NCBI GenBank assembly: GCA_018141785.1
Contig: CP073341.1
Coordinates: 2,713,422-2,777,421 of the forward strand
Direction: 5' to 3'
DNA from: Candidatus Paraprochloron terpiosi LD05
Lineage (GTDB): Bacteria > Cyanobacteriota > Cyanobacteriia > Cyanobacteriales > Prochloraceae
Length of the DNA: 64,000 bases
The first letter of the stretch is position 1. Each line of letters begins with the position of its first letter. The notes beneath the pieces were generated by a model. The model was given only the letters and a program-made list of their open reading frames with translations. It made no database searches and was not told the DNA's origin. Position numbers and translations under genes: made by a program. Shown here piece by piece: positions 10,015-17,875 of this stretch.

Positions 10015-10959
10015 TCACCAATCCGTCCTCCGTTTACTCTGCTGTCTCTGTGAGCTATTTGTCCAAGCGCCAATGGACGAGGAGAAAGAATGGGTCTTGA
10101 TAAAGTCTATAGCTTTAGCCAGACGAATTCCACTCGATCCAATATAAGCTACTTCCGGGTCCAATTGCTCTGGATTACTCTCCGGCGCTCTGGCAATAGT
10201 ATCTGCTATTCTCAATTGGGTCGGTTCCATCTTCAGCGCCACGATCCGACGAGAACGATTACCCAGAGAACCTGCATGAGCTATTCCCCGCAGACGGCCC
10301 CATACTAAAATATCCCCGGCGGCGATCGCAGCGGACCCTGGATTCAAATCTCCCCAAATAACAATTGTACTCTCGTGTCGCACTTCGATCCCAGACCGCA
10401 GGGTAGTTTGCAGATAGAGGGGTTCCTTCAGTTCTGTAGGGGCGCACCCGCCATCGATGATGCCGGGTGCGCCGATGGCGCTAAGGTTGATGTCCGGGCC
10501 AGGTTGCTCCGACTTTTCCTGTTTAACAGAATAACCCACCTCCCAGGCAGCGATCGCTGTTTGACGTATGCTTGTCCTTACTAGCTCTAACTTGAGCGCG
10601 AATTCTCCTAAGGTATCGCGTAACGTTTGTAATTGTTTTTCATCTAGGACACTTTTGGGAGCTATCAGTTCCACTCTTGTTCCTTCCCCGCGTAACGCCG
10701 TCGGGGTGTTTTTCTCCCGAGTTACCCAAGAAAGGCGACATTTTAGCTCCTGTAAAATCGACCACCAATCAGCTCTCCCTCTGCCGCAGTCTGGGGGATC
10801 GGCTAAGATTAACAATAACTTTTCCCCCTCAAGTTTCAAATGTACTTGGGAGTAGTTATTTACCAGGGAAAGGTATTTAGTCACAGCGCCATCGGCGCAA
10901 GGCCGTGCGCCCTTACAGGGTGGTGGGTCATAGGTTGTTGGTGGTTGGTTATGGGTCAT
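10015..10959 (-). CDS. minC: Septum site-determining protein MinC with two palindromic-element insertions
   Basis: MinC inhibits FtsZ polymerisation and is positioned by MinD. The N-terminal domain (from about residue 28, TKYLSLVNNYSQVHLKLEG) and the C-terminal beta-helix domain (TTLRSGIEVRHESTIVIWGDLNPGSAAIAAGDILVWG...) are both recognisable. The linker between them carries GAPGIIDGGCAP, encoded by a 33-nt palindrome at 10441-10473. The extreme N-terminus (CKGARPCADGA) is encoded by a second palindrome near 10894-10911. The start may therefore be the GTG at 10884, just after that element, rather than 10959. Both insertions keep frame and fall outside the folded domains, so the protein may still work. 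Confidence 0.9.
   Translation of the reverse strand: MTHNQPPTTYDPPPCKGARPCADGAVTKYLSLVNNYSQVHLKLEGEKLLLILADPPDCGRGRADWWSILQELKCRLSWVTREKNTPTALRGEGTRVELIAPKSVLDEKQLQTLRDTLGEFALKLELVRTSIRQTAIAAWEVGYSVKQEKSEQPGPDINLSAIGAPGIIDGGCAPTELKEPLYLQTTLRSGIEVRHESTIVIWGDLNPGSAAIAAGDILVWGRLRGIAHAGSLGNRSRRIVALKMEPTQLRIADTIARAPESNPEQLDPEVAYIGSSGIRLAKAIDFIKTHSFSSSIGAWTNSSQRQQSKRRTDW
10441..10473. repeat. Palindromic element inside minC linker
   Basis: GGCGCACCCG and CGGGTGCGCC form a perfect 10-bp stem around a 13-nt loop. The element is translated in frame within minC. Confidence 0.85.
10894..10911. repeat. Palindromic element at the minC N-terminus
   Basis: GGCGCA-AGGCCG-TGCGCC forms an inverted repeat flanked by further GGCG/CGCC sequence. 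It lies between two possible minC start codons (10959 and 10884). Confidence 0.75.
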
Positions 10960-11044
10960 TGGAGGGTTTACAGCACCTATCTTAATACTCGTGTTTTACC
11001 CTCGTTTGGGGTTAAATTGGTAAAACACGAACTCCGGAATCCCC

Positions 11045-12367
11045 CTAAGATAAATACACTGGCAGAGTGAAGTGAAAACAACTACCTTTATTTGGAGATG
11101 GAGAGCACCAAATTTGACCGTAGTGGGCGCGAATGATTTGACGACAGAGAGCCAAACCTAAGCCATATCCTTCCTTAGCTTCATCTCTTGAGAGTCGAAA
11201 ATGACCTTCAAAAATCAGTTCTCGTTCCTCTTCGGGAATACCCGGACCGCTATCGCAAATGCTAACCTGTAATTTCTGGGTAGTGCGGTGGAGAATAGAC
11301 AATTTGATGCTACCTCCAGAGGGGGTATATTTAATGGCATTCTCTAAGAGATTAACTATCACTTGACGCAATAATTCTTCATCGCCATACACCCGAGGTA
11401 AATCTTGCGGAATATCTTGGGAGAGGATTTGGGATTGATTTTCCAACCGATTCTGAAACTGACTCAAAATTTCCAGGCATATGTACTGCAAGTACAACTG
11501 GCGCGGTTGCAGTTCTAGTTTAGCGCTCATGCTCTTGGATGCTTGCAAGATATCGCCAATCATCCGGTTCATAATCTGGAACTGGCTTTTTGCCTGCTTG
11601 TAGAGCTGCTCTTTGAGCTGAGATTCTTGGGTTGCTGACCAGTGGCGCTGTGCGCAAGCGGAATATTCCCCCGATCCCTCCTTGTCATCCCCTCCCCCAT
11701 TCCCCCTTGATCCCCCCTCAATAAGGCCTCCGCCATTAATCAATGCCGGGGGCGGCGAATTGTCCACCAACAATTCCAGCGTTTCAACGGCGATGGAAGC
11801 AGCAGTGAGAGGACTGCGCAAATCGTGAGCTAGCATTGCCAGTACCCGGTCTTTGAATTGTAATTGTTCTAATAGTCCTTCTTTTTCTTTTTTGAGACGG
11901 AATATTTCATCGGAAAGCTGGATCTGTTCTGCACAATGACCAACGGTCGGGATCGCGTCCGACATTGTATTTTGCGTATGCCGTCCTACCTCTGTAAGTA
12001 AGGTCTCTCGTTGGGTAAGGGCACGCCCTTGGCGTGCCCCTACAATTTGCCATCGGGGCCACCACTTTTCCAACTGAGCAATCAAATCGCTTCCAGCCAA
12101 GATCTGCTTTGGTGTGGGCGATATTTTTACCAAAGCTGGAGTAGCTACCAGTCGTAAATGCTCGACTAAATGAGGCTGCTCCCCCAACTCAATTACTTGC
12201 AGTTGGAAGGAATAATCTGCCTTTAAGCTTTGGAGATAGTTTTGGATTTGCTGGATATTCTTATGAGTTCTGGGACGGGAGTCGATAAACAGCAGAAACT
12301 GAAGCGACTCTTGCTCAGACTTAGTGTCTTGACTATCATCTATCTGCCTACTGTAGGATTTTAGCAC
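11045..12367 (-). CDS. sasA: Circadian adaptive-response sensor histidine kinase SasA, with palindromic insertions
   Basis: SasA receives the KaiC state through its KaiB-like N-terminal domain and phosphorylates RpaA. Residues about 20-105 are KaiB/thioredoxin-like (LQFLLFIDSRPRTHKNIQQIQNYL). The DHp helix has LAMLAHDLRSPLTAA with the phospho-His at about 181. The catalytic domain shows NLLENAIKYTPSGG, DSGPGIPEEE and GYGLGLALCRQI. The 440 aa exceed the usual ~380-390. The excess includes ARQGRAL near residue 111, from a palindrome at 12019-12039, and a Gly/Pro-rich stretch at about 204-250, partly from the element at 11730-11749. The second insertion lies after the first DHp helix, in its hairpin loop. 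Confidence 0.92.
   Translation of the reverse strand: MLKSYSRQIDDSQDTKSEQESLQFLLFIDSRPRTHKNIQQIQNYLQSLKADYSFQLQVIELGEQPHLVEHLRLVATPALVKISPTPKQILAGSDLIAQLEKWWPRWQIVGARQGRALTQRETLLTEVGRHTQNTMSDAIPTVGHCAEQIQLSDEIFRLKKEKEGLLEQLQFKDRVLAMLAHDLRSPLTAASIAVETLELLVDNSPPPALINGGGLIEGGSRGNGGGDDKEGSGEYSACAQRHWSATQESQLKEQLYKQAKSQFQIMNRMIGDILQASKSMSAKLELQPRQLYLQYICLEILSQFQNRLENQSQILSQDIPQDLPRVYGDEELLRQVIVNLLENAIKYTPSGGSIKLSILHRTTQKLQVSICDSGPGIPEEERELIFEGHFRLSRDEAKEGYGLGLALCRQIIRAHYGQIWCSPSPNKGSCFHFTLPVYLS
11730..11749. repeat. Palindromic element core, copy 1 (in sasA)
   Basis: CCGCCATTAATCAATGCCGG is identical to the cores at 20747 and 22988. Immediately beside it, 11690-11730 holds a second repeat-like tract (CCCCTTGATCCCCCCTCAAT). 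Both are translated in sasA. Confidence 0.85.
12019..12039. repeat. Palindromic element (in sasA, after the KaiB-like domain)
   Basis: GGGCACGCC-CTT-GGCGTGCCC is a perfect 9-bp stem with a 3-nt loop, followed by CTACA. It is the common cyanobacterial 'GTAGGGGC..' type of hairpin and is translated in frame. Confidence 0.85.
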
Positions 12368-12888
12368 TCTCTGTCCAACACCAATACACGATCAACTGTC
12401 TTGATGTGCTTTCCACGGGCGCCATTGATGATGCCGCCCATGGGTCGCACCGCTTTGTAGGGGACCCCTACAGGAAGGTGACTGATAATCTTTGTTTTTT
12501 TTAATCTTAATGTCTATTTTAGAATTTGGGCAATACAGAACACTATTTGAGAGAGATTTGGTCACGCAAAGACGTCACGCCAAGACGCAATACTGCCGTC
12601 GGAGGGGGAAGAGACGGTGCTACCCCGCAGTCGGGGTGTAATTGCGTCCCTTTGCGCCTTAGCGCCTTAGCGCGAGCAAAGCCCGCGAAGGCTTGTAAAA
12701 CAGGCGGTTTAACCGTACATGATCCCCATTGTATTCCTTTGCGCCTTAGCGCCTTAGCGCGAGTTCCTTAGCGCGAGTATAATATTCACTCAAGAATCTG
12801 TGATAGGGTGATAGGGGGCAGTGTACGAGAACCTCTCTCCATCTCCCCCCCCTCTATATCTCCCCAGCTTCCTATACTTCGGAACATC
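12368..12888. repeat. Repeat-filled intergenic region between sasA and the branching enzyme gene
   Basis: The divergent promoter region contains a GCCATTGATGATGCCG palindrome variant (about 12420-12436) and several copies of GCGCCTTAGCGC and CGCAAAGACG-type units (12550-12780). These share ordered pieces with 8690-8800. The 81-codon plus-strand frame across 12526-12771 is translated repeat, not a gene. Confidence 0.7.
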
Positions 12889-14514
12889 ATGGCCCTTGGC
12901 TACCTTGCCCTCGTCCTTCACGCTCATTTACCTTTCGTTCGACATCCAGACAGGGAATATGTTTTGGAAGAAGAGTGGCTGTTTGAAGCAATTACGGAGA
13001 CTTACATACCCCTGTTGCAGGTTTTTGAAGGGTTAAGGCGGGATGAGATTGACTTCAAAATCACCATGAGTTTGACACCGCCCCTGGTGTCTATGTTGCG
13101 AGATCCGCTGCTTGTGAAGCGCTATGACGGACATTTAGCGAAATTAGAGGAATTAGCTAACAAGGAAATTATATTCAATAAAAGTCACATTCGTTATTTA
13201 GCTAAATATTATGCTAATAAATTGTATTTAATTCGCAAGACCTGGGAAAGCTATAATCGAGATTTAGTTTGGGGTTTTAAACAATTTATTGATAGCAATA
13301 ATCTAGACATAATTACTAGTTGCGCCACCCACAGCTATCTGCCCCTCATGAAAATGTATCCAGAGGCAGTGTGGGCGCAAATTCAAGTGGCGATCGCTCA
13401 TTACGAGAACAACTTCGGTCGTTCTCCAAAGGGAATTTGGTTACCAGAATGTGCCTATTATGAAGGTTTAGAGCATCTGCTAGCAGATGCTGGCTTGCGC
13501 TATTTTCTCACCGATGGACACGGCATTTTTTATGCTCGTCCTCGCCCTCGCTTTGGTAACTATGCGCCGATTTTTACAGAAACGGGGGTGGCTGCTTTTG
13601 GTCGAGATCATGAATCTTCCCAGCAAGTATGGTCAAGGGATGTCGGATATCCCGGTTCGCCGGAATATCGAGAATTTTATAAAGATTTGGGCTGGGAAGC
13701 AGACTACGAGTACATTAAGCCATATATTATGCCCAACGGCCAACGGAAAAATACCGGCATTAAGTACCACAAGATTACTAGTCGGACAGCTAGCTTGGCA
13801 GAAAAAGAGTTTTACGACCCCATATGTGCGAAAGAAAAGGCAGCAGAACACGCTGGTAATTTCATGAACAACCGAGAGCGACAAATCAAATACCTAGCAC
13901 AAGTTATGGACCGTCCGCCAATTGTGGTTTCCGCTTATGATGCAGAATTGTTCGGTCATTGGTGGTATGAGGGACCTTGGTTTCTCGATTTCTTGTTCCG
14001 CAAGTCTTGGAGCGACCAGAATATTTATGAGATGATTCACTTAGCGGATTATTTACGCTGCTATCCCACCCAGCAGGTATGTCTTCCTTCTCAGTCTAGC
14101 TGGGGTTACAAAGGTTTTCACGAGTATTGGTTGAATGAGGCGAATGCTTGGATTTATCCCCATTTGCACAAGGCAACAGAACGCATGATTCAACTGGCAA
14201 AGTTGGAACCTTCCTCATTGTTGGAGCTGAGAGGATTGAATCAAGCGGCACGGGAGTTGTTGCTGGCACAATCTTCTGACTGGGCTTTTATCATGCGTAC
14301 CGGTACGATGGTTACTTATGCGATTTCTAGGACGCGGTCTCATTTGTTGCGCTTTAATAAGCTCTATGAGGATATCAATAAGTCGCGGATTGATTCTGGT
14401 TGGTTGGATAAAGTAGAACAGATTGATAATATTTTTCCTTCTATCGATTATCGGGTTTATCGCGGCTGCGAGGAAAAAAGGCATTCGTTGCGGTACCCCC
14501 CAATAAATGCCTAG
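12889..14514 (+). CDS. GH57 family 1,4-alpha-glucan branching enzyme (DUF1957)
   Basis: The enzyme makes alpha-1,6 branches in glycogen by glucan transfer, in the cytosol. The ATG at 12889 gives MALGYLALVLHAHLPFVRHP, the usual GH57 start with its HAHLPF motif, and a 541-aa protein. The longer frame from 12808 adds low-complexity Ser/Pro sequence and is rejected. GIWLPECAY holds the nucleophile Glu at about 187 and SAYDAELFGHWWYEGP the acid/base Asp at about 351. A C-terminal helical domain typical of DUF1957 follows. GH57 4-alpha-glucanotransferases are related, but this motif set and length fit the branching enzymes. Confidence 0.9.
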   Translation: MALGYLALVLHAHLPFVRHPDREYVLEEEWLFEAITETYIPLLQVFEGLRRDEIDFKITMSLTPPLVSMLRDPLLVKRYDGHLAKLEELANKEIIFNKSHIRYLAKYYANKLYLIRKTWESYNRDLVWGFKQFIDSNNLDIITSCATHSYLPLMKMYPEAVWAQIQVAIAHYENNFGRSPKGIWLPECAYYEGLEHLLADAGLRYFLTDGHGIFYARPRPRFGNYAPIFTETGVAAFGRDHESSQQVWSRDVGYPGSPEYREFYKDLGWEADYEYIKPYIMPNGQRKNTGIKYHKITSRTASLAEKEFYDPICAKEKAAEHAGNFMNNRERQIKYLAQVMDRPPIVVSAYDAELFGHWWYEGPWFLDFLFRKSWSDQNIYEMIHLADYLRCYPTQQVCLPSQSSWGYKGFHEYWLNEANAWIYPHLHKATERMIQLAKLEPSSLLELRGLNQAARELLLAQSSDWAFIMRTGTMVTYAISRTRSHLLRFNKLYEDINKSRIDSGWLDKVEQIDNIFPSIDYRVYRGCEEKRHSLRYPPINA

Positions 14515-14520
14515 CGCGGC

Positions 14521-14691
14521 TTACAACTGTTCCACCATCGGCATTTCTGCGCTCCTTTGGCACGCTTCGCGACCGCCTTCACACGAAGTGGTATTGGCCC
14601 CTACTGGTTGGTACAGTACCCTCGCAACATCCGCGACTGTTAGGGTTGCTAAGAGCAATGTGTGGGATAGCTTTGGCTTGAATTTAATCAT
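14521..14691 (-). CDS. Possible truncated secreted-protein start (56 aa)
   Basis: This minus-strand frame encodes MIKFKPKLSHTLLLATLTVADVA.., which resembles a basic-hydrophobic signal peptide. It then runs into EGGREACQRS, encoded by repeat-like sequence (GGCACGCTTCGCGACCGCC). It looks like the 5' end of a lost gene. The remaining 14692-14900 holds no gene that I can see. Confidence 0.3.
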   Translation of the reverse strand: MIKFKPKLSHTLLLATLTVADVARVLYQPVGANTTSCEGGREACQRSAEMPMVEQL

Positions 14692-14902
14692 TTGAAAATT
14701 TCCTCAACTGTTTTGGAATAATTCCATCATCTTGACATCCGGACCCACCTACGCTCTACCAGATTTGCGACCATCTGCAGCCGCTCTCGTCTGCCGCTTT
14801 GTTCCTTCAACGGCCAACAAAAACAGGTTTTTTTTATTGCTACTTGTTGGGTGCTCTGGATTACAATTGGTACTGGTATGTCATTATAAACATATACTAA
14901 TA

Positions 14903-16011
14903 TCAAATCCGCTTATTCACTGATAATGGTTCAACTGCATCCAGCCACCAATGGAATCCTGTAAGACTCCGAACAAACTCCTGGCGATTCAGTAGCACCT
15001 GGCACCGTTTCACCGTTGCCTCTTCAAGGTCATCCAATGACTCAAACCGACGGTTGACGATGGCTTCATTGGTTGCAGGCCACAGACGCTCCGCTGGCTG
15101 TAACTCTGGCGAGCGAGGCGGCAAAAACAACAAATGTAACCCCTCTGGTATTTTGAGATGTCTGGTTGAGTGAAACGAAGCTTGATCCATCACCAACACC
15201 ACCCGACGCCTAGAACCCAGCCCAAAATGGAGGGCAAAGTCAGCCAACAGCAGGTTCATTATTCGCCAGTTTAATTTTGGAACTATCCACCAGTAAGTTT
15301 CTCCACTGGCAGGCTCGACAAAACCTACCAGCCATAACCATTTAGATCGCGGCTGCACTACTGCAATGGGGACATGGCCCTTGGGAACCCACACCGGACG
15401 AAGCACCGGTTGCAGTCCGAGGTTTGCCTTCAGGCCCTATGGGTCTGAAGGCCCCTAAGGGCAAACCAACCTGCTCTACCGTAATTTTCAGTTTTTTTTT
15501 CCAAATTTTCTGTTCTACCGGGTCACTCTCCTCATGGACTGGACGGGGGCGACGACGGGTCATATCCAATCGTTTGAGATATTCCCACCCTCGTTGGGGA
15601 TGAACCGGAGCACCGTGCATGACTCATCCACAAAGCAACTTTCGGACCATCCCACAAATTTCCGTCTTTGGGCGGTTCTTCGAGGACTTGCCATAAAAGC
15701 GCCAGCTGAAACTCGTTAAGCAGCGGGGTTTGCCCTGGATTGTGGTGCCGTTGGTCTCCTAGGGCACATGGACCCGATTCGTTGTAGCGACGTACCAGTT
15801 GATAGACCCAATTGCGGCCATAGCCTGTCACGGAGGCGACTGACGCTGCACTGTATCCTCGACATATCAACCAGATTACCTGATAGTGGGAGCGCTCAAT
15901 CATATCAGTTGAAGAGCGCCAAAAATCTTTGGCGCTCTTTAAGTTCATCAACGGACAGATAGTCACTGACCTGGATACGGTGGGACATAGTAGAAAACTC
16001 CCTGATTTCAC
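14903..16011 (-). pseudogene. IS630 transposase, broken into three frames
   Basis: The N-terminal helix-turn-helix part (IERSHYQVIWLICRGYSAASVASVTGYG) ends in a wrong frame near 15620. A middle piece includes the WxYLKRLDMTRRRPRP region. The DDE catalytic part is in a third frame (MDQASFHSTRHL, FLPPRSPELQPAERLW). A palindrome of about 46 nt at 15421-15466 (GGTTTGCC...GGCAAACC) lies near the second frame change and is translated as LPLGAFRPIGPEGKP. At least two frameshifts separate the parts, so the enzyme is dead. Confidence 0.88.
15421..15466. repeat. Palindromic element inside the IS630 transposase
   Basis: The outer stem is GGTTTGCC/GGCAAACC. An inner stem is TTCAGGCCC/GGGTCTGAA with a short loop. 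It sits between the HTH and the DDE region and is unlike any native IS630 feature. Confidence 0.8.
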
Positions 16012-16049
16012 AGACCTCTACTATTATGTCTCTATATGCGGATTTGATA

Positions 16050-16303
16050 TAATTATAAATTACATACAAAAATTGTGTATAAAAGTTTGGTCAACGTAGC
16101 AACTGACAAAAATATACTGGCCAGCGCAAGCCAGAGAGCTAATATACAGGGGATAAGCTAACACGGCAAGCGTGGCGAACCGTAGAAAAAATACTTTTTA
16201 CAAATTCTGGGACACGTCGGAGCCAATCTGAAGTCTTAAACTAAAATTCATCCTATAGCCTGCTTGCTCTCAGCCCCCAGGAATAAAAGATTCCCGCTCT
16301 CGG
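16050..16303. other. Non-coding stretch between the IS630 copy and the DUF3326 gene
   Basis: There is no gene here. It includes a short repeat-like piece, CACGGCAAGCGTGGCGAACC, near 16160. The rest is unremarkable. Confidence 0.5.
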
Positions 16304-17431
16304 TTATTGATATCCAGTTTGAGTCAAACAATGTTTTGAGAATAGAGAGGGGCGCAAGGTGCCTACATCAATACCAGCGCGATGGGCAACTAAAACACCC
16401 AACGCCTCTAGATATGAGTTTACTTTAATTGCTTTGATGCCCAGGGGTTCGGGGGGAACTTGGATTTGGGTTTGATTCTCAAAGACGGCGATAATGCTTG
16501 CTCTCTTGTTGCTGAAGCTCAGAATAGCACTCCCCCCACAAGCGTTGGCGGGAACCACTACTGCATCTACTCCTTCGGCCCAGATATCTTCTGGTGCTGG
16601 GGTATAGTTTGGCGTGGGTAGGATAAACTGAGGAGCGTTACTAAGTCCGACGAGAATGCAGGGCAAGAAGGTATAGCCTAGTTCTTCAGCGGCGGCGCGA
16701 GGAGATAGTTCTGGATCTAGGGGTAAGGGCATTAGGGCCGGTGCATGGGCGCAGGGAATGTGAAAGGTCCGAACAATGAGGTGAGAAATAACTGCTTCGG
16801 CTCCGGCTAACTGGTCTACTCCCTCTCCGTGACGATAATTTTGCAGGGCAACGCTGTTTTCGTCGTCGGGAAAGCGAGCTACCACTGCGATGGCTTCGGC
16901 TCCCCCTTGTCTTATGATTACTTCAGCTGCCCGCAACAAACTGCCGGGGTTGCCAATGGTTCCCCAACTCGCCTCGGTGTGACCATCGCACAATTGAACT
17001 CCTAAGTCCGCGTCAGTAATGATATAATCGGTGAGATAGATACCTAAAGTAGCTCTTACTGCATCTGCTGCTTGAAGGTGGCGCAGCCGCAAATCTTCTT
17101 CTATACCCCGATCTAGAATCAAACCGACTTGGTTTTTTCTCACCGGTTTTAATCCCCACTCTCCCCTTGCGAATTTGTCTAAACCGTATCCTTCCACGTA
17201 GAAAGTGTTAGAGTTGGGCCAGTAGAGTTGAGCGCCATTGAGAACATTTGGGTGGGTAATTAGGCGATCGCAGGTTTCTGCCATCGCTCTTGCTACTGGT
17301 AAAGCATCTCCTGCATAGCCGCCAATAGATGCTCCCACCCCGGTGGGGACGATGAGAACGACGGTATAAGGACTTAGGAACGCCTTGGGCGGGACGCCAA
17401 AGGCGGTTGCTTCGCAAAGCTTCGCAATCAC
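16304..17431 (-). CDS. DUF3326 domain protein
   Basis: This 375-aa cyanobacterial conserved protein has unknown function. The family region begins at PYTVVLIVPTGVGASIGGYAGDALPVARAMA, with Gly-rich loops that suggest a nucleotide or small-ligand fold. The preceding residues (IAKLCEATAFGVPPKAF) are encoded by the repeat-like sequence at 17390-17425 (GGGACGCCAAAGGCGG, CTTCGCAAAGCTTCGC), so the native start has been altered or lies nearby. It overlaps the ferredoxin gene end by 4 nt, so the two are co-transcribed. Confidence 0.8.
   Translation of the reverse strand: MIAKLCEATAFGVPPKAFLSPYTVVLIVPTGVGASIGGYAGDALPVARAMAETCDRLITHPNVLNGAQLYWPNSNTFYVEGYGLDKFARGEWGLKPVRKNQVGLILDRGIEEDLRLRHLQAADAVRATLGIYLTDYIITDADLGVQLCDGHTEASWGTIGNPGSLLRAAEVIIRQGGAEAIAVVARFPDDENSVALQNYRHGEGVDQLAGAEAVISHLIVRTFHIPCAHAPALMPLPLDPELSPRAAAEELGYTFLPCILVGLSNAPQFILPTPNYTPAPEDIWAEGVDAVVVPANACGGSAILSFSNKRASIIAVFENQTQIQVPPEPLGIKAIKVNSYLEALGVLVAHRAGIDVGTLRPSLFSKHCLTQTGYQ
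17390..17425. repeat. Repeat at the DUF3326 N-terminus
   Basis: GGCGGGACGCCAAAGGCGG is followed by GCTTCGCAAAGCTTCGC. The GACGCCAAAGGCGG part is also found (as its complement CCGCCTTTGGCGTC) in the group II remnant at 9715-9741. Confidence 0.7.
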
Positions 17432-17745
17432 AATTGTCCAAATTGCCTTTGGTATACTATGTCTTCTTTTTCTGATTCTATTTTTAAATCAGAACGGGGA
17501 TAGGCAACGCAGAGCAACACGTATCCTTCTTCTTGCAGCTCGGGGGATACTCCCATTCCATCGCTTTGATCCACAGTACCTTGGAGAATTTTTGCCGCGC
17601 AGGTGGTACAAACACCAGAATGGCAAGAACTGGGCAGGTCTATTCCTCCATCTTGGGCAGCTTGCAAGATGGTTTGCTCGGAGGCAACTGTGATGGTGTG
17701 AGTTTTACCTTGGTGATTTATTTCAACTACGTGGGTTTTTTGCAT
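17428..17745 (-). CDS. [2Fe-2S] plant-type ferredoxin
   Basis: This is a small electron carrier. The ATG at 17745 gives MQKTHVVEINHQGKTHTITV. The cluster ligands are visible in SSCHSGVCTTCAAKI plus a distal Cys in YVLLCVAYP, the C-X4-C-X2-C...C pattern. The 105-aa length is normal. It is not obviously the main photosynthetic PetF, because the sequence lacks that protein's usual N-terminus and surroundings. A GTG two codons upstream (17751) is an alternative start. Confidence 0.92.
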   Translation of the reverse strand: MQKTHVVEINHQGKTHTITVASEQTILQAAQDGGIDLPSSCHSGVCTTCAAKILQGTVDQSDGMGVSPELQEEGYVLLCVAYPRSDLKIESEKEDIVYQRQFGQL

Positions 17746-17875
17746 AAACACCTGGATATGTTTAATTTAATTATTTATTTTTTTTTTTAATTTACCAGAT
17801 TATAAATAACATTAAAGTTTTGGTTGAGAGTAGGTCATTAGATCATGACCTATTACTGTTTAACAACCCCTTAGT

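Larger units (their letters stand above)
14901..16049 (-). mobile_element. IS630-family insertion sequence, degenerate
   Basis: The terminal inverted repeats are TATCAAATCCGC (14901-14912) and GCGGATTTGATA (16038-16049), with TA at both outer ends as expected for the IS630/Tc1 TA target. The length is about 1.15 kb. The transposase runs on the minus strand and is broken (next entry). No second full copy is in the window. Confidence 0.85.

Noticed and set aside
12526-12771. 81-codon plus-strand frame upstream of the branching enzyme
   Set aside because: It is composed of the same repeat units as 8690-8800; the peptide repeats itself (CVPLRLSALAR / CIPLRLSALAR) and has no family look.
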